Source: Flavobacteriales bacterium UBA6165 (GTDB lineage Bacteria; Bacteroidota; Bacteroidia; Flavobacteriales_D; Crocinitomicaceae). From it: DNA of 5,595 nt. Both the position numbers and the translations under genes were made by a program. This document shows, one piece after another, positions 1 through 5,595 of the stretch. The stretch is from the NCBI GenBank assembly GCA_002422285.1, contig DIUF01000052.1:1-5595 (forward strand), read 5' to 3'. The number at the start of each line of letters is the position of its first letter. Positions within the stretch are counted from its first letter, which is position 1. The notes under the pieces were generated by a model that saw nothing but the letters and a program-made list of their open reading frames with translations, did no database searches and was not told where the DNA came from.

Positions 1-26
1 CCAACTTCATGAGCGAATGTTTGGTT

Positions 27-107
27 CTAGGCGCTGTTGATGGGGAAGATGTGTTTTTGTTGGAAGGAGAGGGAGAGAATGGGTTGAGGGTGGGGTAGGA
101 TAAAAAT
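27..107 (-). pseudogene. possible truncated 3' end of an unidentified gene
   Basis: On the minus strand a frame ends at a TAG (27-29) and its last ~26 codons, from ATT at 105-107 down to GCC at 30-32, have mostly C at the third position (runs such as CTC TCC CTC TCC TTC and ATC TTC CCC ATC AAC AGC GCC). The predicted tail is QQKHIFPINSA. This bias resembles the small gene at 4117-4359 and differs from the AT-rich sequence between them. The frame stays open to 227, but upstream of about 107 it turns into S/N/K/T-rich AT sequence that does not look coding. I read it as a gene remnant cut near 107. A plus-strand frame (3-98, ending ENGLRVG, TAG) is an alternative. The family is not recognised. 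Confidence 0.3.
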
Positions 108-292
108 TTTTCTATTTTTGTTTGTTTTATTGTCAAAACTTTGATTAGTTTTGTTGCAAACAGAGCTTGGTTTGGTTATTAGTAATTGAGTTGAAAAGTA
201 TTTTGAGTTGATCAATTTTGAGAGCAACTACGTGCTAATTTCGAAACAATTTAATTGCTGTTTTTCAAACACTGCGAATTAAAGAAAATATA
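108..292. other. AT-rich intergenic stretch without a gene
   Basis: No convincing coding frame is seen on either strand. The stretch holds a 7-bp inverted repeat (134-153) and a weaker CAAAC/GTTTG pair (157-161 and 170-174). It also has a perfect TAnnTTTG match at 113-120 (TATTTTTG), which lies in a T-rich run without a -33 partner and may be chance, and a one-mismatch copy at 236-243 (TAATTTCG) about 50 bp before the next gene. Either could serve the 293-517 gene, but neither is well supported. Confidence 0.4.
134..153. repeat. perfect 7-bp inverted repeat with 6-nt loop
   Basis: CAAAACT (134-140) and AGTTTTG (147-153) are exact reverse complements separated by TTGATT. No clean T-run follows on either strand, so it is a poor intrinsic terminator. 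It could be an operator or a chance palindrome in AT-rich DNA. Confidence 0.35.
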
Positions 293-517
293 ATGCTTAT
301 GGGAATATTAGAAAAATTAAATAAGGACTTGGATTACGCTGTAGGAGAAGTTTGGATTAATATTGATAAAAACATAAAATTTACTATCACAGAAATTGAT
401 CATTCACTTGTGACATTAGATGATGGTTTAAGAAAATTAAGTTCAGTTGAACATATGAATAAAACGCTTTGGAATCATTTGGTGGGTATTGGCGTTTATA
501 AAAAAGTTATTCTTTAA
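293..517 (+). CDS. hypothetical protein, 74 aa
   Basis: An uninterrupted frame of 74 codons begins ATG CTT ATG, so translation may start at 293 or at 299 (72 aa). It is preceded by an A-rich, SD-less stretch, which is normal for Bacteroidota. The product alternates hydrophobic and charged residues in a beta-strand-like pattern (GEVWINIDKNIKFTITEI, then HSLVTLDDGL) followed by an amphipathic end, suggesting a small folded beta-rich domain. There is no signal peptide or membrane segment. It lies about 200 bp ahead of the restriction-modification operon, where some systems encode a controller (C) protein, but I see no helix-turn-helix pattern, so I do not call it one. Base composition matches the AT-rich restriction-modification genes. 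The family is not recognised. It could be an accessory gene of the same insert or a gene remnant. Confidence 0.5.
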   Translation: MLMGILEKLNKDLDYAVGEVWINIDKNIKFTITEIDHSLVTLDDGLRKLSSVEHMNKTLWNHLVGIGVYKKVIL

Positions 518-545
518 ACACACAGAATCAACAACTAGAGGATTG

Positions 546-653
546 ATGGAGTTATTGGAAAAAATATCATACGAAGAAGTTTTTGGGAATAAATTTGTTG
601 TTCGTTTTCCTGATGTCATGAAGGTGATGGGTAATTATGTAAAATTTTTCTAA
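546..653 (+). CDS. possible 35-aa peptide or gene remnant
   Basis: A short frame starts ATG GAG TTA TTG GAA and ends ...GTA AAA TTT TTC TAA. It lies between the 74-aa ORF and the methyltransferase promoter. The peptide (MELLEKISYEEVFG..., ending VMGNYVKFF) is charged then hydrophobic and is not recognised. AGAGGA sits only 3 nt before the ATG, too close for an ideal ribosome site. The frame is open back to 459, so this could instead be the decayed tail of a longer gene. The length is well within chance expectation in AT-rich DNA. Confidence 0.2.
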   Translation: MELLEKISYEEVFGNKFVVRFPDVMKVMGNYVKFF

Positions 654-667
654 AACAAGATTTATAT

Positions 668-675
668 TACATTTG
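668..675 (+). promoter_or_regulatory. Bacteroidota-type -7 promoter element for the R-M operon
   Basis: TACATTTG is an exact match to the TAnnTTTG -7 consensus of the Bacteroidota primary sigma factor. It lies 39 bp before the ATG at 715, which would give a 5' leader of about 30 nt. The -33 region (around 645-650, TTTTTC) matches the expected TTTG poorly. The element overlaps an in-frame TTG (673), which argues that this TTG is not the translation start. Confidence 0.6.
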
Positions 676-711
676 TCCGTAGTTTTGTCCGTGTACGTAA
701 AACCGTCCGTA
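673..711 (+). repeat. cluster of short direct repeats (GTCCGT) at the operon promoter
   Basis: TTGTCCGTA (673-681), TTGTCCGTG (685-693) and CCGTCCGTA (703-711) share GTCCGT. A degenerate copy, GTGTACGTA (691-699), matches the first unit at 7 of 9 positions and contains the palindrome TACGTA. Start-to-start distances are 12, 6 and 12 bp. The cluster begins inside the -7 element and ends 3 bp before the ATG, so a bound protein would block transcription or early elongation. I infer an operator. The obvious candidate binder is the integrase-like arm domain at the N terminus of the methyltransferase encoded just downstream. Confidence 0.55.
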
Positions 712-714
712 ATA

Positions 715-2922
715 ATGGCAACAATTAATTTTTATCTCGACAAACCCGATAAGAAAGGGCTTGCTCCTATTCATTTAAGGATTAACTGTTCTGGCACACA
801 AATTAAATTGGCGACAGGACAAAAGATTGACCCAGAGCTTTTTGACAAGAAAAGACAACGGGTTAAAGGGATCACAATTGAAGCGACTGAAACTAATCAC
901 TATTTGAGTTTCCTGCATGACAGGGCTGACGAGCTTTTACATCATTCAAACAAAAAAACGTTTTCACAAGACGAAATCAAAGATGTACTAAATCAACATA
1001 TTGACGGGTACAGAGAAAATCACACTGTTAATATTGTAAAGGAACAGATTTCACTGTACGGAAAGCCGTTTACATTTATAGACTTGTTTGCTGGCGCAGG
1101 TGGATTTAGTGAAGGGTTTTTACAAGCAGAAGTTCATAATAAATTCTTTGACTTCGTTGCAGCAAGTGATATAAATGAAAATTGTGAGCTTACCCACATA
1201 GTAAGATACAATCATCAACTTGGATTGAATGCGGAATTTTTAAAACAAGACATCACAGAACCAGATTTTTTAGACAACTTACTAGGAAAGATAGGGAACA
1301 AAAAAATTGATGTGGTTTGTGGTGGACCACCTTGCCAGAGTTTCAGTCTAGCAGGTAAGAGAAAGAAGTTTGATAAAAAGGATGATTTGTTCTCACATTA
1401 TCTTGAGGTAATTAAAATATTGCAGCCGAAGTACTTTGTAATGGAGAATGTAAAAGGTATTCTTACAAAGGAAAACGGAAAAATCAAAGATTTAATCATT
1501 CAGGAAATCAATTCTATAGTTGACATTAAAGAAATTCCCGTTTTAGTTTCATTTATTAGAAAATTGAAATCTGAAAAGAATAGCTTTTTACTTGAAAGCA
1601 TTATAAAACGAGTTGAAATTGAAAAATTAAGGGATTCTGAGATTGAAACAGGTCGAGAAGAATTTATTCGATTTGTAGATAACAGATTCAAGCAGCTCAC
1701 ACCTAAAATCGTAGATTATAAAACCAGTAAAACTGATTCACGGATTAATACAATCAGACACGGTTTCAATATACTTGCTAGAACAAAAGAATGGGAAAAG
1801 TTAAAACGAGATATCATTAAAGAAAAAGACCACTGCAATATTGATAATGACACATTTGTAGAAACATTCACAACTTTTCTAACACATATCAGCTCTGAAA
1901 GTGTAATCAACCAGATTGAACTTTCTTTTGATCAACTAGAAGTTTCAGACAATTATAAAAAGGACTGTTCTGATATTATTACTGCACTTACAATTTACAC
2001 GAATTCGTTTGATGAAACCGTAGAGATTCTATTTAACCTCTGCTCTGAAAAGGAGAAATCTCAACTCAAGAAAATTCTCGACAGTATTCGGCTTTATAAA
2101 ATCGAAAAACCATTTGTGGCAAACGCTTCATATTATGGGGTTCCACAAAATCGTGAACGTGTTCTTTTTATAGGTTGCAGAAAAGACCAGAAATTTATAT
2201 CTGAAATACCACCAACCGTAAGGGAAAATGAAAAAGTAACTGTTTTTGAAGCTTTATACGACCTTGATTTTATTGGTAACAATCAAGAAGCACACCATTA
2301 TGAACTAGTTGATATTTCAAAACAATTCAACGGAACAGCCGAAAAAATGAAAAGCCTTCTGAAGAAAAGGTCTATTGACGGAAGAGAAAACCCTAATACT
2401 GGAAAATCATTCGCAGAATGGTCTAGAGAAGGTCGGTTAATTGAAAGGTATCAACCCAAAACAAAACCTTTTTACGTGAAAAATTTTGATGGGCTTCAAA
2501 AGGGTGAAAAATATTTTGACATTCTAAATAATCATAAAACAAGCAATCAAAATGATGATGTAATCAAACGTCTGGGTATTATTCTTAAAAACGGGGATTA
2601 TAAAAAGGCTCAATGTCAAATAGATGAATGCGGATTAACATCAAATAAAAGAAATTATAACGTACTAAAACCGGATAAACAATCATCGACAATAATGACA
2701 ATCGCTGATGATTATATTCATTACAATTCACCAAGAGCATTGACTGTTCGTGAAATGGCTAGACTTCAATCATTTGATGATACATTTGTGTTTCAAGGGA
2801 AGCGTTCAACTGGTGGTAATAATAGAAAGACAGATGTTCCGCAATATACTTTGGTTGGGAATGCTGTACCACCATTATTGGCAAGAGCAATTGCCACAGA
2901 GATTTTAAAAAACATTAAATGA
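715..2922 (+). CDS. type II DNA (cytosine-5) methyltransferase fused to an integrase-type arm DNA-binding domain
   Basis: Transfers a methyl group from S-adenosylmethionine to C5 of cytosine in the target of the linked endonuclease, protecting host DNA. I start it at ATG 715 (735 aa): the upstream TTG at 673 lies inside the promoter element, and MATINFYLDK is the usual beginning of this N-terminal family. Residues 1-96 match the arm-type DNA-binding domain of Bacteroidota tyrosine recombinases (GLAPIHLRI, then GQKIDPELFDKKRQRVKG); no recombinase core or catalytic domain follows. Methyltransferase motifs are intact: I DLFAGAGGFSEGF (123-135), IV GGPPCQSFS (203-211, catalytic Cys207), VI ENV (244-246), VIII QNRERV (478-483), IX RALTVREMARLQSF (674-687), X GNAVPPLLARAIA (715-727). 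The target-recognition region should lie within about 500-650. Between VI and VIII there are ~190 extra helix-rich, Lys/Glu/Ile-rich residues (~267-460); M.HhaI has only ~40 residues there in total. The stop overlaps the endonuclease start by 4 bp, implying coupled translation. Confidence 0.95.
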   Translation: MATINFYLDKPDKKGLAPIHLRINCSGTQIKLATGQKIDPELFDKKRQRVKGITIEATETNHYLSFLHDRADELLHHSNKKTFSQDEIKDVLNQHIDGYRENHTVNIVKEQISLYGKPFTFIDLFAGAGGFSEGFLQAEVHNKFFDFVAASDINENCELTHIVRYNHQLGLNAEFLKQDITEPDFLDNLLGKIGNKKIDVVCGGPPCQSFSLAGKRKKFDKKDDLFSHYLEVIKILQPKYFVMENVKGILTKENGKIKDLIIQEINSIVDIKEIPVLVSFIRKLKSEKNSFLLESIIKRVEIEKLRDSEIETGREEFIRFVDNRFKQLTPKIVDYKTSKTDSRINTIRHGFNILARTKEWEKLKRDIIKEKDHCNIDNDTFVETFTTFLTHISSESVINQIELSFDQLEVSDNYKKDCSDIITALTIYTNSFDETVEILFNLCSEKEKSQLKKILDSIRLYKIEKPFVANASYYGVPQNRERVLFIGCRKDQKFISEIPPTVRENEKVTVFEALYDLDFIGNNQEAHHYELVDISKQFNGTAEKMKSLLKKRSIDGRENPNTGKSFAEWSREGRLIERYQPKTKPFYVKNFDGLQKGEKYFDILNNHKTSNQNDDVIKRLGIILKNGDYKKAQCQIDECGLTSNKRNYNVLKPDKQSSTIMTIADDYIHYNSPRALTVREMARLQSFDDTFVFQGKRSTGGNNRKTDVPQYTLVGNAVPPLLARAIATEILKNIK

Positions 2923-4097
2923 GAGTACTTACAGAAGCAGAACAGTCAAAAATTAAAATCCTGACCAAGAATCAGATTCCTCTTTGTCTGATTGAGCCAA
3001 CTGAAACTGGTCTAAAGAAGTCAATTATGGATGCTACGGGTTCAGTACGTAGCTTTTTGAAAAACAATAATATTCATGATTACGATATTCAAGGACAAGG
3101 CCCTGAAAACAAAATTCAAATAGATGCAATCATTTACCAAGACTTTCAAGTAATTCATTCGATCGCTTCATTGTACAGACCTCAAACAAAAAAAGGAGAC
3201 CCAAGAATATGGTTTTCTGGACTTACTAAAATTGCAAATCCAAATGATTTGATTACAATGATTTTTTATTCGGGCTCTTTTCATATTTTCAATTTGACGC
3301 AATTGAACGTTGAGGCATTATTGAACTCGAACCTTATAAATCCGCTAAAAGAGTTGATTTCAGAAATCAGCGGTAAAGCCAATGAAGTTGCATTTGAATT
3401 ATTGGCAATGTTGAGAAAAGTTGCCAGTGCTGGACCTATTCCCTCAATGGTTGCGGCAGACACCTCTGTCGGAAGAACTCTAGAGACAGCCTTGGGTATT
3501 GACATCAATTCTTCAAAACAACCCGACTACAAAGGGATAGAACTAAAATCATTCAGAAGTAGTCGAACAAACCGGAAGAACTTATTTGCACAAGTTCCGG
3601 AATGGTCTTTAAGTCAATTTAAAAGTTCAGCAGAAATACTAGATGCATTCGGCTATCAACGTGAAGAAGATTTCAAACTATATTGCACCGTTTCAGCAAT
3701 TACAAGAAACTCTCAAGGATTAGCATTAAGGCTAGACTCGGATATAAAGCACCTCATTGAGAACTCAGACAAACCGGAAATTGGTGATTTTGTCATATGG
3801 TCTTTAAACACATTGCACAATAGGCTCTTAGAAAAGCATAAAGAAACATTTTGGGTTGAAGCAGCAAGCACCTACATTGACGGAAGAGAGTATTTTCAGT
3901 ATTCTTTTGTAGAACACACTAAAAAACCAATTACAACACAATTTGATATTCTGGTTGATCAAGGTATAATTACTCTTGACCATTTGATTAAGAGTAATTC
4001 AAACGGAAAAGTAGTTGAAAAAGGGCCAATATTTAAAATCAAGCCCAAAGGAATTGAACTATTGTTTCCACCTAGTGTCTCCTATAGTTTATTGTAA
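2919..4097 (+). CDS. type II restriction endonuclease, MvaI/BcnI family, with N-terminal extension
   Basis: A 392-aa PD-(D/E)xK nuclease expected to cut DNA at an unmethylated site shared with the upstream methyltransferase. The catalytic signature is GRTLE (185-189) followed by PDYKGIELKSF (202-212). Spacing Glu189-Asp203-Glu208-Lys210 is 14, 5 and 2 residues, the same as the E36/D50/E55/K57 arrangement I recall for MvaI. The C-terminal GPIFKIKPKGIELLFP also fits the family. Aligning these residues puts the nuclease core at about 154-392 (~239 aa, close to MvaI's ~246). Residues 1-153 are therefore an extra domain with a conserved-looking stretch, YRPQTKKGDPRIWFSGL (86-102), then ANPNDL (106-111); its role is unknown to me. 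The ATG overlaps the methyltransferase TGA (ATGA), so expression is probably coupled and delayed relative to the methylase. MvaI and BcnI cut CCWGG and CCSGG, so a CCNGG-type target is a reasonable but unproven guess. Confidence 0.92.
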   Translation: MRVLTEAEQSKIKILTKNQIPLCLIEPTETGLKKSIMDATGSVRSFLKNNNIHDYDIQGQGPENKIQIDAIIYQDFQVIHSIASLYRPQTKKGDPRIWFSGLTKIANPNDLITMIFYSGSFHIFNLTQLNVEALLNSNLINPLKELISEISGKANEVAFELLAMLRKVASAGPIPSMVAADTSVGRTLETALGIDINSSKQPDYKGIELKSFRSSRTNRKNLFAQVPEWSLSQFKSSAEILDAFGYQREEDFKLYCTVSAITRNSQGLALRLDSDIKHLIENSDKPEIGDFVIWSLNTLHNRLLEKHKETFWVEAASTYIDGREYFQYSFVEHTKKPITTQFDILVDQGIITLDHLIKSNSNGKVVEKGPIFKIKPKGIELLFPPSVSYSLL

Positions 4098-4116
4098 TTG
4101 ATAATTAAACAAGATT

Positions 4117-4359
4117 ATGCCGATTATTCTTGCCACCCAAACCACCCACCTCCGTCCAAACATCACCGTCGAAACCATCATCATCACCAATCCCAACCAA
4201 CCCCCAAAAACCCTCTACGTTTACAACTACAAAGGTGTTCATTACCGCGTTTTCTCTACCCAAAAACACTTGGAAAATTTCCTCCAAAACATCCCCACGC
4301 CCATCCTCGCCGAATTCACCAACGAATCTGCTTTGGATAGTTTTTTAACAAAGTTTTAG
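4117..4359 (+). CDS. conserved-looking hypothetical protein, 80 aa
   Basis: This frame (MPIILATQTTHLRPN..., ending SALDSFLTKF, TAG) is preferred over the two overlapping plus-strand frames and the minus-strand one. Its third positions are strongly C-biased, and its product has a normal mix of aromatic, hydrophobic and charged residues (LYVYNYKGVHYRVFS, then HLENFL), whereas the other frames give His/Pro/Ser or Gly/Asp runs. An in-frame TAA at 4102-4104 and no other ATG fix the start. The protein is probably soluble and cytoplasmic, with no signal peptide or membrane helix. It begins 19 bp after the endonuclease stop, but its C-rich, G-poor codons differ sharply from that gene, so it probably belongs to the host chromosome rather than the R-M unit. 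The family is not recognised. Confidence 0.65.
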   Translation: MPIILATQTTHLRPNITVETIIITNPNQPPKTLYVYNYKGVHYRVFSTQKHLENFLQNIPTPILAEFTNESALDSFLTKF

Positions 4360-4488
4360 TGAGATTTTGCTTGTTAAGTGCTTAGGATTAGAAGATGTCT
4401 TTAGCCTCATTAATCAATCGTGACCGCCGCGGATTGTTGTAGAATTTTTCGCTGAATTTTACGAATTAGTGATGCCATTATTTGGGTT
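4360..4488. other. intergenic region between convergent genes
   Basis: The 80-aa gene (+) and the secreted protein gene (-) converge here, so a bidirectional terminator would be expected. The only fold I find is a weak CAATC (4415-4419) / GATTG (4432-4436) stem with a 12-nt loop. I do not call a terminator. Confidence 0.3.
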
Positions 4489-5595
4489 TTATTGCTCTAT
4501 TATGGCCCTTGCAAATCCATTATAGCTTGTGCCGATGAATTCCAAAATGTACATGCCCTTATTCAAATTGCTTAAATCTATTTGGAACGGTAATCCTGCC
4601 TGTTGTGGTATGTCTGTAATTCGGACAGTTTGCACCAATTGACCACTGGTGTTTCGAACATGAACATAAAGCAAATCATTGTTGTTAGATCCTAAATCTA
4701 TAAAGAAAACACCGGTGCTCGGGTTGGGATGCAATGTTATCATGTTTTCACCGAAATGATTCAAGCTACCGCAGATCTCTACCAGTAATGGTTCAGAGGC
4801 GCTATTTGTGCAATTGTTGCCATCCGTATAGGTATATGTAATGGTAAACTCGCCAACAGCATTTGGCGTGAAAATGCCACCACTCACGCTAGTTCCTGAA
4901 TAAACGCCTCCGGCAGGAGATCCTCCGCTGAGCACAATGGGGGGGTGATTAAAACACAGCGGATTAAAAGGTGTTAACGCTACACTGGGTGCAGTGTTCA
5001 CGTTGATGATGCCATTTGTGGTTTGAACACAGCCATAGTCATCAGTTACTGTATAGCTTATAGTTTGGGTGCCCACTGAAGGGTCAAATTGATTGTTTGC
5101 AACACCTGTGCCGCTGTATGTGCCACCTGAAGGAACGCCTTGATTTAAATTGATAAGCGCATTGTTAGAGCACAAGGTTGGCAAATTGTTTAATGTTGCA
5201 CCGTTTGGGCTACATAAAACTTCCATTGAGTATGCTTGTGTTCCTTCACAGCCACTAGCGTCGGTAACTGTTATTGAAAAATTGAAGTTCCCCGTTTCGG
5301 CTGGTGTGCCAGACAATGTTCCGTTTGATAGTAAGTTCAAGCCCATTGGAAGCACCCCTGCTGATATAGCATAAGTGACGTTTCCTAGTCCGCCAGATTG
5401 AGAAAAGTTTTGGTTGAATGGCAATCCTGCATAAGCCTGATTCAAACTGGCGGGAGACACGTTTAATGTGGGACATACATAGGGGCTATGCACGAAATTG
5501 TCGATGCCTATGTAATCGGAATTGGTGCCACTAGGTCCGCCATTGGTTACAAAGTAACGAAAGGCTAATCTTCCTGATGTTGGGGCGGCTAGTCC
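4489..5595 (-). CDS. secreted T9SS-sorted surface protein with Ig-like repeats (5' end outside window)
   Basis: The frame is open from the stop (4489-4491) to the window edge, giving 368 C-terminal residues. A GTG at 5491-5493 is internal, not the start, because clear domain sequence continues upstream. Domains in order, numbered from the window edge: residues 1-34 look like the end of a choice-of-anchor/MAM-like jelly-roll (LAFRYF, DYIGIDNF); ~43-126 is a putative Ig (He_PIG) domain (YAISAGVLPMGLNL, LSGTPAETGNF, FSITVTD); ~134-200 and ~203-275 are two PKD-like repeats sharing GGTYSGTGV/GGVYSGTSV and YTVTDDYGC/YTYTDGNNC; ~286-368 is a Por secretion tail (LHPNPSTGVFFIDL, LSNLNKGMYILEF, FARAIIEQ). 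Such proteins cross the outer membrane by type IX secretion and are anchored to the surface or released, often as adhesins or enzymes. The catalytic or binding part, if any, lies upstream. It converges with the 80-aa gene and has no visible link to the R-M operon. Confidence 0.95.
   Translation of the reverse strand, partial: GLAAPTSGRLAFRYFVTNGGPSGTNSDYIGIDNFVHSPYVCPTLNVSPASLNQAYAGLPFNQNFSQSGGLGNVTYAISAGVLPMGLNLLSNGTLSGTPAETGNFNFSITVTDASGCEGTQAYSMEVLCSPNGATLNNLPTLCSNNALINLNQGVPSGGTYSGTGVANNQFDPSVGTQTISYTVTDDYGCVQTTNGIINVNTAPSVALTPFNPLCFNHPPIVLSGGSPAGGVYSGTSVSGGIFTPNAVGEFTITYTYTDGNNCTNSASEPLLVEICGSLNHFGENMITLHPNPSTGVFFIDLGSNNNDLLYVHVRNTSGQLVQTVRITDIPQQAGLPFQIDLSNLNKGMYILEFIGTSYNGFARAIIEQ

Noticed and set aside
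113..120. TATTTTTG as a promoter for the 74-aa gene
   Set aside because: It matches TAnnTTTG but lies in a T-rich run about 170 bp upstream with no -33 element, so it is likely chance.
126..133. TTTATTGT shared with 4088-4095 as possible direct repeats flanking the insert
   Set aside because: Only 8 bp in AT-rich DNA, not extended on either side, and the right copy lies inside the endonuclease coding sequence.
293..517. Controller (C) protein of the R-M system
   Set aside because: Size and position fit, but the sequence lacks the helix-turn-helix pattern of C proteins and appears beta-rich.
715..1002. Remnant of a complete tyrosine recombinase gene
   Set aside because: The frame continues without interruption into an intact methyltransferase, and no core-binding or catalytic R-H-R-Y region is seen, so it is a fusion rather than a decayed integrase.
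4098..4348. Alternative plus-strand ORFs at 4098 and 4130 and a minus-strand ORF at 4105-4287
   Set aside because: They give His/Pro/Ser-rich or Gly/Asp-rich products expected from reading a C-biased gene in the wrong frame; the 4117 frame explains the bias.
4415..4436. Stem CAATC/GATTG as a terminator between convergent genes
   Set aside because: The stem is 5 bp with a 12-nt loop and no adjacent T-run, too weak to call.
1..5595. CRISPR array, tRNA or rRNA genes, or an insertion sequence
   Set aside because: No regularly spaced repeats, no recognisable RNA gene, no transposase and no terminal inverted repeats were seen.

Overview
The window most likely comes from a member of the Bacteroidota. 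The supporting signs are a large secreted protein ending in a type IX secretion (Por) C-terminal sorting domain, an N-terminal domain typical of Bacteroidota tyrosine recombinases, and a perfect match to the Bacteroidota -7 promoter element TAnnTTTG. I cannot place it to genus.

Layout: (1) 1-107 is a short stretch that is G-rich on the + strand. On the - strand it reads as what looks like the 3' end of a gene with C-rich third positions, losing its coding look near position 107. (2) 108-714 is AT-rich, with an inverted repeat, a plausible 74-residue hypothetical protein (293-517), a doubtful 35-codon ORF (546-653), and a promoter with short direct repeats just before the main operon. (3) 715-4097 is a two-gene type II restriction-modification operon: a DNA cytosine-5 methyltransferase, then a restriction endonuclease of the MvaI/BcnI type, overlapping by 4 bp (ATGA). 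(4) 4117-4359 is a small unidentified protein with very C-rich codons, unlike the AT-rich restriction-modification genes. (5) 4489-5595 on the - strand is the C-terminal part of a secreted, Ig-repeat, T9SS-sorted surface protein whose 5' end lies outside the window.

The methyltransferase should protect host DNA at a short palindromic target that the endonuclease cleaves when unmethylated. The endonuclease family suggests a CC(N)GG-like target, and by eye I find no CCNGG site in the window. The most unusual feature is the methyltransferase architecture. Its first ~96 residues look like the arm-type DNA-binding domain of a Bacteroidota integrase, with no recombinase core or catalytic domain behind it. 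About 190 extra residues also sit between catalytic motifs VI and VIII. Just upstream, a TAnnTTTG element overlaps a cluster of GTCCGT direct repeats at 12-6-12 bp spacing. Integrase arm domains bind short direct repeats, so I infer that the fused domain may bind these repeats and autoregulate the operon, or that promoter and domain were captured together from an integrase gene. Sharp composition changes near 107 and 4100 suggest that the operon and the AT-rich sequence before it are a horizontally acquired insert.
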